From positions 62,001-126,000 of the forward strand of contig NZ_JBNPXI010000003.1 in the NCBI RefSeq assembly GCF_050433385.1: a DNA stretch of 64,000 nt. The letters are read 5' to 3'. Made by a program: the position numbers and the translations under genes. Below the pieces are notes generated by a model, which saw only the letters and a list, made by a program, of their open reading frames with translations, searched no databases and was not told where the DNA came from. Below, piece after piece: positions 1 through 8,429 of the stretch (its first letter is position 1; each line of letters starts with the position of its first letter). This DNA is from Brassicibacter mesophilus (GTDB lineage: Bacteria; Bacillota; Clostridia; Tissierellales; Proteiniboraceae).

Positions 1-942
1 AAGTACTTTCCTGCAAAAAGAGGATTTTTCGGTAAAAATATTCTTTATACTAAAGCAGTTGATGATATAAGTTTTGATATTAAGAAAGGAGAAACCTTTG
101 GCCTTGTTGGAGAGTCTGGCTGCGGCAAAACAACTACAGGCAGGTGCATAATAAGACTGTATGACATTACAGATGGAGAAGTGTACTTTAATGGAAAAGA
201 AATTGGTAAGGCAAAGGAACGTGATTTAAAATATCTTAGAAAAGAGTTCCAAATGATTTTTCAAGATCCATATGCTTCGTTAAATTCGAGAATGACAGTT
301 AGTGATATTATAGGAGAACCTTTAGAAATACATAATATTGCAAGTGGGAAGGAAAGACAAGAATTAGTATATGAGCTTCTACACAGGGTTGGGTTAAGTA
401 AAGATCATGCTAATAGATTTCCACATGAGTTCAGTGGGGGCCAAAGACAACGTATAGGTATAGCAAGAGCATTAGCAGTTGGACCGAGCTTTATAGTGTG
501 CGATGAGCCAATATCAGCATTAGATGTATCTATACAGGCGCAGGTTGTAAATATGCTTGAAGATTTACAAAAAGATTTAGGACTTACCTATCTGTTTGTA
601 GCACATGATTTATCAATGGTAAAACATATATCAGACAGAATCGGTGTAATGTATCTTGGGAAAATGGTAGAGATAGCGTCAAGTCACGAACTTTATGAAA
701 GCCCAATACACCCTTATACTCAAGCATTGTTGTCAGCGATTCCAATACCAGATCCAGATATAACTGCAAAAAGACAGACTGTAGTGCTAGAAGGAGATGT
801 TCCAAGTCCAATAAATCCACCTTCAGGGTGTAGATTCAGAACAAGATGCAAATACGCAATGGATATATGCAAAGAAGAGGAACCACAGCTTGCTAACATT
901 GGAACAGAGCATTTTGTTGCGTGTCATATAGCTGGTAGATAG
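1..942 (+). CDS. Oligopeptide ABC transporter ATP-binding protein (OppF/DppF type), 5' truncated by window edge
   Basis: Cytoplasmic ATPase that powers peptide import with OppBC and the lipoprotein encoded next. The frame is open from base 1, so the start lies outside the window. Walker A GESGCGKTT is at about residues 38-46, the Q-loop MIFQDPYASLNSR follows, then the signature FSGGQRQR, Walker B IVCDEP and the H-loop VAHD. The C-terminus carries the oligopeptide-transporter extension with a cysteine-containing segment (GCRFRTRCKYAMDIC), typical of the OppD/OppF family. The substrate-binding protein gene begins about 65 bases downstream on the same strand, so the two are probably one operon. 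OppF rather than OppD is inferred from gene order and the YASLNSR-type sequence. Confidence 0.93.
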   Translation, partial: KYFPAKRGFFGKNILYTKAVDDISFDIKKGETFGLVGESGCGKTTTGRCIIRLYDITDGEVYFNGKEIGKAKERDLKYLRKEFQMIFQDPYASLNSRMTVSDIIGEPLEIHNIASGKERQELVYELLHRVGLSKDHANRFPHEFSGGQRQRIGIARALAVGPSFIVCDEPISALDVSIQAQVVNMLEDLQKDLGLTYLFVAHDLSMVKHISDRIGVMYLGKMVEIASSHELYESPIHPYTQALLSAIPIPDPDITAKRQTVVLEGDVPSPINPPSGCRFRTRCKYAMDICKEEEPQLANIGTEHFVACHIAGR

Positions 943-1007
943 ATAAAGTGTTTGATAAAGCATAAAGCTTTATTAATAAAAAAGAAATTAAAAGGGGGAT
1001 ATTGTTT

Positions 1008-2693
1008 ATGATTAAAAAAGCATTATCGTTGTTGCTAATCTTAGCTCTAATGTTGACTGCTTTTGCTGCATGTGGTCGCGACGAGCCAGCTCCAGCTAAT
1101 GAAACTGAACAGCAAACAACTGAAGAAGAGAGTACACAACAAGAAGAACAGCAGGAAGAGACTAAGGATGTGCCACAGGTACTTACCTATAACATGGGTG
1201 ACGAACCAGAGACTCTAGACCCAGGAAAGGCTACAGAAAATGTTGGAATCAATATTCTTGGTAATACTAGTGAAGGGCTAACTAGAGTAAGCAAAGAGGG
1301 CAGTCCTGAACCAGGTGTAGCAGAAAAATGGGATATAAGTGAGGATGGAAGTGAATATATTTTCTATCTAAGAAAAGATGCAAAATGGTCAGATGGTAAA
1401 CCAGTAACAGCAAATGATTTTGTTTACTCATGGAGAAGAGTATTAAACCCAGAAACTGCTGCAGATTATGCATATTTTCTATATCCAGTGCTAAATGCAG
1501 AAGCTGCAAATACTGGAGAAGTTAGTGTTGAGGAGATTGGAATAGAGGCTGTAGATGAGTATACTTTAAAAATAAAACTCGACAAGCCTGTAAACTATTT
1601 TCTATCACTATGTACTTTTATTACAACCTACCCAGTTAGACAGGATGTAGTTGAAGCAGATCCAGAAGGATGGGGCTTATCAGACAACGGGATTATAAGC
1701 AATGGTCCATTTTACGTGAAGGAATGGAAGCATAATGAAAAGGTAATAATGGTCAAAAATCCAAACTATTGGGATGCTGAAAATGTTAAACTCGATGAGT
1801 TTACTATGACTTTAATCAATGAAGAGTCTACAGCGTTAGCAGCATTTGAATCTGGTGACATAGATGGTAGCGATACCGTTCCAGTAGCTGAAATTCCAAG
1901 ACTGTTAGCAGAAAGCGATGAGTTTTATATACTACCTAATCTAAGTTTGTATTACTACGTATTTAATAACAGTGCACCGCCATTTGATAATGAAAAAGTT
2001 AGAAAGGCGTTTACGTTAGCAATAGACAGAAAGGCTATAGTTGAAACAGTAACAATGGATAGCTCTACACCAGCGTCAGGCATGCTTCCTAGCGGTTTGA
2101 TCTATGGTGGAGAAGAATTCAGAAAGGCTGGGGGAGACTATGATATTAAACCAACAGCACAGGTAGAAGAAGCTCAAAAACTATTAGCAGAAGCCGGATA
2201 TCCAAATGGTGAAGGTTTACCAACAATCAAAGTTAATTATAATACACTTGAGCGTCATAGAAAGATAGCTGAAGCTATTCAAGAAATGTGGAAGAAAAAT
2301 CTAGGCGTTGAAGTTGAGCTAGTTAATCAAGAGTGGAAAGTTCATCTAGCTACATTAGAAGAAGGTAACTTTCAGGTTGGAAGAATTGGATGGGGAGCAG
2401 ATTACGTGCATCCTATGACATTCTTTGATATGTGGATTGAGGGTAGTGGAAATAACTATTCACAATATACAAATAAAGATTTTGACGAGCTAGTTAAAAA
2501 GGCAATGATTACTCAAGATGAGAAAGAAGCAGCTAAGATTCTACATGAGGCTGAAGATATATGGATGAGCAGATACACAATCTCTCCAATTTACTATGCA
2601 ACAGACCCAGACTTGATGAAGAGCCACGTTAAAGGATGGTGGAAGAGTCCTGTTGCAAACTTATTCTTACGTGATGCATATATAGAAAAGTAA
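1008..2693 (+). CDS. Oligopeptide-binding lipoprotein (OppA/DppA family, SBP_bac_5)
   Basis: Extracellular substrate-binding lipoprotein of the peptide ABC transporter. A signal peptide of about 20 residues ends in a lipobox (FAACG), followed by an acidic Glu/Gln/Thr-rich linker. The mature part has SBP_bac_5 hallmarks: DPETLDP-like start (DEPETLDPGKAT), a KWSDGKPVTANDFVYSW segment and a C-terminal substrate-binding lobe. I chose ATG 1008 over the upstream TTG 1002 because the GGGGG ribosome binding site at 994-998 is too close to the TTG and well spaced for the ATG. Length, about 560 residues, is normal for the family. A strong terminator follows, ending the opp operon. Confidence 0.93.
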   Translation: MIKKALSLLLILALMLTAFAACGRDEPAPANETEQQTTEEESTQQEEQQEETKDVPQVLTYNMGDEPETLDPGKATENVGINILGNTSEGLTRVSKEGSPEPGVAEKWDISEDGSEYIFYLRKDAKWSDGKPVTANDFVYSWRRVLNPETAADYAYFLYPVLNAEAANTGEVSVEEIGIEAVDEYTLKIKLDKPVNYFLSLCTFITTYPVRQDVVEADPEGWGLSDNGIISNGPFYVKEWKHNEKVIMVKNPNYWDAENVKLDEFTMTLINEESTALAAFESGDIDGSDTVPVAEIPRLLAESDEFYILPNLSLYYYVFNNSAPPFDNEKVRKAFTLAIDRKAIVETVTMDSSTPASGMLPSGLIYGGEEFRKAGGDYDIKPTAQVEEAQKLLAEAGYPNGEGLPTIKVNYNTLERHRKIAEAIQEMWKKNLGVEVELVNQEWKVHLATLEEGNFQVGRIGWGADYVHPMTFFDMWIEGSGNNYSQYTNKDFDELVKKAMITQDEKEAAKILHEAEDIWMSRYTISPIYYATDPDLMKSHVKGWWKSPVANLFLRDAYIEK

Positions 2694-2761
2694 GTGACAA
2701 TGCTTGAAAAGGTAAAAAGATTAAAAGTTGTTTATATTTTTTTACAGATTTATTAATTAAG

Positions 2762-2819
2762 ATAGGCTATATTATTGATCTTAATCTAATTATCAATGAT
2801 ATAGCCTATAAATTTTTTT
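2762..2819 (+). terminator. Rho-independent terminator after the opp genes
   Basis: An 18-bp stem (ATAGGCTATATTATTGAT at 2762-2779 with its complement at 2792-2809, one G-U pair) is followed by AAATTTTTTT. It closes the peptide transporter operon. Confidence 0.85.
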
Positions 2820-2883
2820 AGTACCCCAAAAGAAATATAAGTTTATAGACGATATTATTATTAATAACAGAGAGGGTGAGAAA

Positions 2884-3633
2884 ATGAGATCAAATAAGAT
2901 ATTTACAAGATTTTTAATAATGGTAGCTATATTGGTATTATCTGTTGTACTATATATGAAACAAACTAAGGACAGTAATACAATTAATAATGTTATAGAT
3001 TCAAAGAATGAGGATAGAAGTGTTTTTAAAGAAAAAACTGAAGAAATTGTACCTGTATTTTCAAACAATAGGTTAACAGAAGAAAATATAAGAAGAATAG
3101 ATGGTATGTCATGGAAGACGGAAGCACCTGTAAAACTAGATGATTTGAGATATATAAAGGTAACCTATTGGGGTTTTGATGATAAAGCGCATCTAGGAGA
3201 GCTAGTTGTTCACAAGGAAGTATCAAATGAAGTCATAGAAATTTTTAAAGAATTGTATGAAGTTAAATTTCAGATTGACAAGATAAAAATTATTGATGAA
3301 TATAACGCTGACGATAATTTATCTATGGAGGACAACAATACTTCTTCATTTTGTTTTAGAGTAGTAGCTGGAACTAATAAGCTTTCAAAGCATAGTTACG
3401 GACTAGCAATAGATATTAATCCAATACAAAATCCATATATAAAAGGAGAAGTTATTTTACCTGCAGAAGGAGAAACATATGTTGATAGAAGTAACGTAAG
3501 AAAAGGAATGATAGTAAAGGATGATGCTTGCTATAAGGCATTTACAAATAGAGGCTGGGCATGGGGTGGTGAATGGAAAACGGTAAAGGATTACCAACAT
3601 TTTGAAAAAAATGTTGATCTTAGAAAGAATTAA
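2884..3633 (+). CDS. M15-family D,D-carboxypeptidase/endopeptidase-like protein, membrane anchored
   Basis: Probable zinc peptidase acting on peptidoglycan stem peptides outside the membrane. Residues 8-25 form a single N-terminal membrane anchor or uncleaved signal. The catalytic domain is at the C-terminus: H170 and D177 in SKHSYGLAIDIN and H239 in DYQHFEK reproduce the H-x6-D...H zinc triad of the M15 family (VanY/CwlK branch). GWAWGGEW is also typical of the M15C group. A GAGGGTGAG ribosome binding site precedes ATG 2884. The gene stands alone between terminators or convergent genes. Whether it is a carboxypeptidase or an L-Ala-D-Glu endopeptidase cannot be decided from sequence. Confidence 0.85.
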   Translation: MRSNKIFTRFLIMVAILVLSVVLYMKQTKDSNTINNVIDSKNEDRSVFKEKTEEIVPVFSNNRLTEENIRRIDGMSWKTEAPVKLDDLRYIKVTYWGFDDKAHLGELVVHKEVSNEVIEIFKELYEVKFQIDKIKIIDEYNADDNLSMEDNNTSSFCFRVVAGTNKLSKHSYGLAIDINPIQNPYIKGEVILPAEGETYVDRSNVRKGMIVKDDACYKAFTNRGWAWGGEWKTVKDYQHFEKNVDLRKN

Positions 3634-3647
3634 TTTGATAATATATT

Positions 3648-3824
3648 TTATCTTATTTTCATATTTTTAAATGCTTCATTGTATTTATTAATTAATATAT
3701 CAAGCTTCTGAGATACAGATATAATTTCATTATCTAGTAGATCACCCTTCTTGTTATTTATTAGTAAATCTAAAGTAGTTCTAATTGTATTAATCTCTTT
3801 TTTTATTGTATCTAAATTACACAT
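3648..3824 (-). CDS. Spo0E-like aspartyl-phosphate phosphatase
   Basis: Small (58 residue) all-helical protein of the Spo0E family, which removes phosphate from Spo0A~P (or related response regulators) and so delays sporulation. The family motif SQxLDxLINxY is present as SQKLDILINKY near the C-terminus, preceded by an IKKEINTIRTTLDLLI helix. I start at the second ATG (3824) because the ribosome binding site AGGAGA lies only two bases before the first ATG at 3830 but eight bases before this one. It converges with the M15 peptidase gene. Family assignment is from the motif; the target regulator is inferred. Confidence 0.75.
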   Translation of the reverse strand: MCNLDTIKKEINTIRTTLDLLINNKKGDLLDNEIISVSQKLDILINKYNEAFKNMKIR

Positions 3825-4106
3825 TGGCATGTCTCCTATACAATAATGTGAAAAAACACGTTGAAAATATATCCAAAAATCACATATTAAAATGATATCA
3901 AGATTACTTTATTTTGTAAATATGAAAAGACAAATATTATTTAGTAAATATTTACATATACAAAACAGTCTAGCTTATACTATCTAGGCTATTTTAATGC
4001 TCAAGAAAGCTATAGATTATTTGAATTTACGTTAATAAGAACTTTTTAAGGATACATTTTATTTAAAAAGTATGTTCAAATAATATTTAGTATGATAGAT
4101 TATACC

Positions 4107-4811
4107 TTATCCAAGCTTTATGCTGAAAATGTTATTATTACTTACAGCTTTGCTTTTTAGACCAGTGTATAGATTGTGATACCATGTACCATTGTAATTA
4201 ATATTGGATGTAGATTCATCTATAAAGATTCCATAGCTGTCAAAACCTATATGTATAGAAGCTTTACTTCTTGTGAGAGCAGCAGATAGACCGTCAATTA
4301 TTCTGAATAACCTATAAGTAATTAACCAATTTTCATTGGCAGTGTGTTTATTAAGGGGAAGTTCCTTTTCCTCGTGATGATGGTACAAAATAGTGTAATA
4401 AGTGTCTGTAGATATATTGTATTTTTCGAATGCTTTTTTCGCGCTTTTTTCTGCGTGAATTGTGCCATCTTCAAAAACTTCATTAGCAAAGACTTTTTGC
4501 CCAACTGATAATACTGGCTGGTTTTTACTTATATCATGAAACAAAGTTGTTTCGATTAACTTTTTTTCTAAGATGTCAAATTTTTTAAATATATTTAGTT
4601 GCTTTAACTTATAAATTATATCTAGGCAGTTAATAATGTGGTCAAATGTGCCTTTTTCTATAACTTCCGTAATTAATATCATCCCTGTTTGTTGATCGTA
4701 GTAGTCCATAAACTCTGGAGAATCACGTAGATCATCTATGATTGACAAAATGCTAGTGATATCCAAGTCAAACGATAATTGTGCCAGTTTTTCTAGTAAA
4801 ATATTATGCAA
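4107..4811 (-). CDS. HD-domain protein with HD-GYP-like motif order (possible phosphodiesterase)
   Basis: Cytoplasmic metal-dependent phosphohydrolase-like protein of 234 residues. Metal ligands visible are H92-D93 (LFHDISK), H120 (GTIHAEKS), H144-146 (YHHHEEKELP) and D173 (RIIDGLSAALTRS). The spacing and the last segment recall HD-GYP c-di-GMP phosphodiesterases (HHE..GYP, then ..D.yDALT.R), but the GYP triplet is not conserved, so activity on c-di-GMP is inference. The start is a TTG at 4811 with GAGGAG nine bases upstream. Only 49 bases separate it from the left inverted repeat of the recombinase segment, and I see no -35/-10 in them. Expression may therefore depend on the invertible segment. 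Confidence 0.72.
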   Translation of the reverse strand: MHNILLEKLAQLSFDLDITSILSIIDDLRDSPEFMDYYDQQTGMILITEVIEKGTFDHIINCLDIIYKLKQLNIFKKFDILEKKLIETTLFHDISKNQPVLSVGQKVFANEVFEDGTIHAEKSAKKAFEKYNISTDTYYTILYHHHEEKELPLNKHTANENWLITYRLFRIIDGLSAALTRSKASIHIGFDSYGIFIDESTSNINYNGTWYHNLYTGLKSKAVSNNNIFSIKLG

Positions 4812-4860
4812 TATTTTTCACTCCTCAAATTGTGCAGATGAATTACAGGAATTTTACAAA

Positions 4861-4900
4861 TAAATGATGTAACAAAAGAGATATTTTGTTACATCATTTA
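4861..4900. repeat. Left recombination site (inverted repeat IRL, dif-like)
   Basis: A perfect 17-bp palindrome with a 6-base centre. Its core is ATGTAACAAAA - GAGATA - TTTTGTTACAT, that is 11-bp arms around a 6-base asymmetric spacer, the geometry of XerCD dif sites. Bases 4867-4898 recur exactly, in inverted orientation, at 5636-5667. It overlaps the stop codon of the recombinase gene (4898-4900). Confidence 0.88.
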
Positions 4901-5467
4901 TAAGCTGAAATTTCTATATGCTTTATTGATATTATCTTGATTTATGCCTATATATCTTAGAGTAATTGATGGAGATGAATGATTAAACACTTCTTGCAGG
5001 AGTGCCACATCTTTATATTGCTTATAAAAGTGATACCCAAAGGTTTTTCTCAAAGTATGAGTGCCTATCTGACATTCTATGCCTGATTGCCTAGCAACAT
5101 TATTTATTATCCTATAAGCTTGAACTCTAGTTATTGGTTTATTTGTCGTTTTATTCAAAAAAATATAATCTGTATATTTATACTCATTATTTATATAATC
5201 TAGGTATTCTCTAATAGCTTCATTAGCTGAACTGGTTATTGGAAATTGCTTTATCTTCCCAGTTTTAGTTTCTTTAATAATAATATTTGATTTAATTTTA
5301 CTTCTTAAAACAATATGTTCATACTTCAATTTCAGCAAATCACTTATTCTCAATCCTGTATTAATCCCTAATACGAATAGCAAATAATCTCTCATATTTT
5401 TGTTTTTAAGAATTTGTTTTATTTTTTTTATATCACTAATTTTCCTTATTGGTTCTACCTTTTCCAT
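4898..5467 (-). CDS. Short tyrosine recombinase (phage integrase family), inside its own inverted repeats
   Basis: Site-specific recombinase of 189 residues with only a core-binding stub plus the catalytic domain, the size class of FimB/FimE-like invertases. Catalytic residues visible: R40 (NTGLRISDL), H137 and R140 (THTLRKTFGYH), H163 (FNHSS) and nucleophile Y172 (TLRYIG); a lysine around 68-73 (ETKTGKIKQF) fits the beta-hairpin lysine. An AAGGAG ribosome binding site precedes ATG 5467. The gene fills most of a 737-bp segment bounded by exact inverted copies of a dif-like site, and its stop codon lies in the left copy. The likely role is inversion of this segment. It is not an integron integrase: it lacks the extra IntI helix region and is too short. 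Confidence 0.9.
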   Translation of the reverse strand: MEKVEPIRKISDIKKIKQILKNKNMRDYLLFVLGINTGLRISDLLKLKYEHIVLRSKIKSNIIIKETKTGKIKQFPITSSANEAIREYLDYINNEYKYTDYIFLNKTTNKPITRVQAYRIINNVARQSGIECQIGTHTLRKTFGYHFYKQYKDVALLQEVFNHSSPSITLRYIGINQDNINKAYRNFSL

Positions 5468-5635
5468 GTTTTTTTCTCCTTCATTTATAAAAATTATTAG
5501 TTATATAAGATAATATACATTGGTATTATAAGATGCTACAAGTAAATTGTGGGCGGCTATCAATTGTTATACAATTATGTCAGTAAGTGTTGACACACGA
5601 TATTAACTAATGTAAAATTATGTATAAGGCATTCG
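4901..5635. other. Putative invertible DNA segment carrying its recombinase and an outward promoter
   Basis: The interval between the two inverted dif-like sites contains the recombinase gene (leftward) and about 170 bases of its upstream DNA, which includes a rightward near-consensus promoter at 5590-5618. Flanking genes on both sides (HD-domain gene left, GGDEF gene right) are transcribed away from the segment. Recombination between inverted sites would invert it, moving the outward promoter from the GGDEF side to the HD side. Inversion itself is inferred; the repeat structure is directly visible. Confidence 0.72.
5590..5618 (+). promoter_or_regulatory. Outward sigma-A-type promoter inside the invertible segment
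   Basis: TTGACA (5590-5595), a 17-base spacer and TAAAAT (5613-5618). It points right, through the right repeat, at the GGDEF gene starting at 5731. If the segment flips it would point left at the HD-domain gene. Confidence 0.75.
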
Positions 5636-5670
5636 AATGATGTAACAAAATATCTCTTTTGTTACATTAT
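5636..5670. repeat. Right recombination site (inverted repeat IRR, dif-like)
   Basis: AATGATGTAACAAAA - TATCTC - TTTTGTTACAT. Bases 5636-5667 are the exact reverse complement of 4867-4898, including the asymmetric 6-base centre (TATCTC here, GAGATA at the left site), so the two sites are in inverted orientation. Confidence 0.88.
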
Positions 5671-5730
5671 ATAAGACATGTTAAAGTATTTAATATAGTC
5701 CTTTAGTAATATTTTAAGAAGAGTGATAAA

Positions 5731-6408
5731 ATGAAAAAGACAGGAAGAATTTTTTCAATACTAACTTCAATATTAATACTAATGCTTATGTACACACATG
5801 AAAACTACATGGCAAGATGCTATGGGATTTCTAGTAATAGTATTTTTAATTGCACTGGTTTTGTATTTACTGCAGTAATTTTAATTAGTCTATTTTTATG
5901 GTGGGGTGGAAAAAGATACGATATGTCTGTGTTCTATTCTCAAATAGATCCTTTAACAGGAGTATACAATAGAAGATATGTTTATGAAGTTGCTTCAAAG
6001 ACATTTGATAATGCATTTAAAAGAAGTAAGTTGGCTTTTCTATTAATTATTGACATTGATAATTTTAAAGCAATTAATGACACATACGGTCACTGTAATG
6101 GAGATTTAGTCCTACAGAGTCTAGCTCATAAGTTAAATAAAATAATGGGCAAAAAAAACGTGGTTTCAAGATGGGGTGGAGATGAATTTCTGATTATATA
6201 TAAGGATTTAAAATATGATGATAAAAACCTTATAATACAAAAAATTCAAGATGAGTTGGATAATATTTCAGATAGTATTGGTTTTAACATATCTGCTTCT
6301 ATAGGTGCCGCATGTTACCCTAAAGACGGGAACACATTATCTGATTTACTGAACAAGGCGGATAAAAACATGTACTCTTTAAAAAAGAAAGGTAATAGTT
6401 TATTATAA
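5731..6408 (+). CDS. Membrane diguanylate cyclase (GGDEF domain)
   Basis: Makes the second messenger c-di-GMP from two GTP. Two predicted N-terminal membrane segments (about residues 7-21 and 43-58) are joined by a short extracytoplasmic loop and followed by a complete GGDEF domain from DPLTGVYNRR (residue 73) to the end. The active-site motif is intact (SRWGGDEF, 149-153) and metal-binding aspartates lie in IDIDNFK (108-110). No RxxD inhibitory site is seen just before GGDEF, so product inhibition may be absent. The gene begins 61 bases right of the recombination site and can be driven by the promoter inside the invertible segment. A terminator follows. Confidence 0.92.
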   Translation: MKKTGRIFSILTSILILMLMYTHENYMARCYGISSNSIFNCTGFVFTAVILISLFLWWGGKRYDMSVFYSQIDPLTGVYNRRYVYEVASKTFDNAFKRSKLAFLLIIDIDNFKAINDTYGHCNGDLVLQSLAHKLNKIMGKKNVVSRWGGDEFLIIYKDLKYDDKNLIIQKIQDELDNISDSIGFNISASIGAACYPKDGNTLSDLLNKADKNMYSLKKKGNSLL

Positions 6409-6420
6409 ATTGGAATAGAT

Positions 6421-6455
6421 AAAAGCAGGTACAAATCAAAATGCCTGTTTTTTTA
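6421..6455 (+). terminator. Terminator after the GGDEF gene
   Basis: AAAAGCAGG pairs with CCTGTTTTT (one G-U pair), followed by a run of T at 6448-6455. Confidence 0.75.
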
Positions 6456-6561
6456 GTGCCCCTAAATATTTTTATGATGTATATTGAATATATATATATT
6501 TATAATATAATGATAGATATGACTTATTTAGAAAATCAAAATGTAAACTGTGAGGTAAGAA

Positions 6562-7905
6562 ATGCTTAGAACAGAGAACAAAGAAATAAGAAATCAGATT
6601 TTTAAATTAGCAATACCTGCAATAATGGAGATGATGCTACATACTTTAGTGTGGACAGCAGATACAGCGATGGTCGGAAGATTGACACCAGCAGCTATTT
6701 CTTCAGTAAATTTAGGCACGCAGATAATGTTTACTGTAAGCAATATTTTTGGAGCATTGGGTATAGGTGCTACTGCAATGGTTTCAAGGCAGATTGGGGC
6801 AAACAATAGAGATGAAGCTGAAAGAATAGCCTCACAATCCATAGGTGTAGGAATAATAATAAGTGTTGTGATTGGCATATTGGGTATAGTTTCAGCTAAT
6901 TTAATATTTAGTACAATTGTTGACGATACAGAAGTAATATTTTTGGGAACAAAATATCTAAGAACAGTATTTATAGGTGCATTTTTCTTAATTCCACTTT
7001 TAATTGGGAATTCTATACTTAGAGGAGCTGGGAACACAGTTGTTCCACTAATTTCTGCGATGTTTGCAAATGTTTTTAATATAGTTGGTGATTATGTTCT
7101 TATATTCGGAAAGTTTGGATTTCCTAAATTAGGTGTGGAGGGTGCCGCAATAGCAACTGGATGTGCACAAATACTTGCAGCAATGATCACTTTTTTCTTC
7201 CTTATAAGAGGTAATTCAGGAATTAAACTGCATATAAAGAGAATTTTCAAGTTAAATAAAGATATTCTTAAAAATATAATAAACTTAAGTATACCAGCTA
7301 CATTTGAAATGTTAATGAACGAAGGAAGCAGGCTTCTATCATCATTTTGGATAGCCCAGTTGGGAACAGTAGCATTTGCTGCACACTCATTAGCTACTGC
7401 AGCAGAATCATTATCATTTATGCCAGGATATGGGTTTGCTATTGCAGCTACAACTATGGTAGGTCAGAGCTTAGGAGCCAACGATGTTAATAAAGCTGAG
7501 ACCAGTGTAAAAGAATCAATCAAATATTCAGTAATACTGATGGGGACAGTAGCACTAGCTTTTTTACTTGTACCCTATGGGATTATGAGATTGTTCAGTA
7601 CAAATTTAGATACAGTATTGCTAGCTTCTAGATGTTTAAGGGTTGGAGCAGTTGAGCAAATACCAATAGCTATTGCTATGGTTGTATCAGGTGCATTGAA
7701 AGGAGCAGGTGATACAAAAGGACCATTTAAAATTGCTTTAATCACTAATTTAGCAGTTAGACTTCCAGTTATATTCATAGTTGTGTTTGTGCTTAAATTG
7801 AGTGTAGTGTATGTATGGTGGGCCACTGCAATACAGTTTATTGTGGAAGCAACACTTATGATAATAAGATATAAAAGAGGCAATTGGAAAAGTATAAAAA
7901 TTTAG
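6562..7905 (+). CDS. MATE-family multidrug/toxin efflux transporter
   Basis: Twelve-helix cation-coupled exporter in the cytoplasmic membrane; 447 residues, normal family length. MATE features include an N-terminal LAIPAIMEMMLHTLVWTADTAMVG segment (positions 17-40) and the duplicated second-half copy (LSIPATFEMLMNEGSRLL around 244). GAGGTAAG precedes ATG 6562. It is an independent unit between terminators at 6421 and 7897. A second, more distant MATE gene is at 43698-45083. Substrate unknown. Confidence 0.92.
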   Translation: MLRTENKEIRNQIFKLAIPAIMEMMLHTLVWTADTAMVGRLTPAAISSVNLGTQIMFTVSNIFGALGIGATAMVSRQIGANNRDEAERIASQSIGVGIIISVVIGILGIVSANLIFSTIVDDTEVIFLGTKYLRTVFIGAFFLIPLLIGNSILRGAGNTVVPLISAMFANVFNIVGDYVLIFGKFGFPKLGVEGAAIATGCAQILAAMITFFFLIRGNSGIKLHIKRIFKLNKDILKNIINLSIPATFEMLMNEGSRLLSSFWIAQLGTVAFAAHSLATAAESLSFMPGYGFAIAATTMVGQSLGANDVNKAETSVKESIKYSVILMGTVALAFLLVPYGIMRLFSTNLDTVLLASRCLRVGAVEQIPIAIAMVVSGALKGAGDTKGPFKIALITNLAVRLPVIFIVVFVLKLSVVYVWWATAIQFIVEATLMIIRYKRGNWKSIKI

Positions 7906-7930
7906 GGAGCTTTTGCTCCCTAAATTTTTT
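7897..7930. terminator. Bidirectional terminator between convergent genes
   Basis: Stem AAATTTAGGGAGC / GCTCCCTAAATTT with a TTTT loop and A/T-rich flanks on both sides. It overlaps the stop codon of the MATE gene (7903-7905) and abuts the stop of the convergent GreA-like gene. Confidence 0.9.
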
Positions 7931-8381
7931 ATGCAGAAGGTAATTCTATGGATTTAACTCTATATTCAATATTCTCCATAGGTGTATCTACTATGACTTT
8001 TTCTCCTTGCTTTTTAAGTAAAAGAGACCTGCCAATTGGCGATAGGTAAGATGCTGATTCGCCATCTAAGGAATGATCATTTAAAAAAGGTGATATAATC
8101 TGAAACTTTTCAACAGAATTATCACTTAAATCTTCCACTTCTACAACACTATTAATCACGACAAATGGACAATCACTATCTGACTTATCTGCTATTTCTG
8201 CATTTTTAATATACTTATCGATGTTTATAACATAGTTGTCAATTAGATTTTCAAAATTAAGTCTATCAGCTGTCATGTCATAATAGTATTCTTCAAGAAC
8301 TTTATTTTTTTCTTCTTCCATATCTACTAAGTGCTTTATTAAACCTTCATATATTGGTTTTGATATAACGAACTTACTCAA
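7929..8381 (-). CDS. GreA/GreB-family transcription elongation factor-like protein
   Basis: Probable transcript cleavage factor relative that binds RNA polymerase. 150 residues: an N-terminal helical hairpin (about 1-70, acidic: MEEEKNKVLEEYYYDM) and a C-terminal FKBP-like domain with the family pattern ASYLSPIGRSLLLKKQGEKVIVDTPMENIEYRVKSIE. It is divergent from housekeeping GreA, so it may be a secondary, GreA-like paralogue. The start is TTG 8381 behind AGGAGG. It stands alone. Confidence 0.85.
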   Translation of the reverse strand: MSKFVISKPIYEGLIKHLVDMEEEKNKVLEEYYYDMTADRLNFENLIDNYVINIDKYIKNAEIADKSDSDCPFVVINSVVEVEDLSDNSVEKFQIISPFLNDHSLDGESASYLSPIGRSLLLKKQGEKVIVDTPMENIEYRVKSIELPSA

Positions 8382-8429
8382 GTTGCTTACCTCCTATATA
8401 CATTAAATGGTAAATGATCAAATATACAA

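Noticed and set aside
4861..4900. IRL as a simple rho-independent terminator of the recombinase
   Set aside because: The stem is AT-rich with no proper T run, and an exact inverted copy including the asymmetric centre exists at 5636-5667, which a terminator would not need. It may still slow transcription.
4898..5467. Recombinase as the integron integrase serving the 12.7-27 kb array
   Set aside because: Too short, no IntI-specific region, sits within its own paired sites and is 7 kb from the first repeat.
5671..5730. c-di-GMP riboswitch ahead of the GGDEF gene
   Set aside because: The conserved GEMM core is absent in the 60-base leader.
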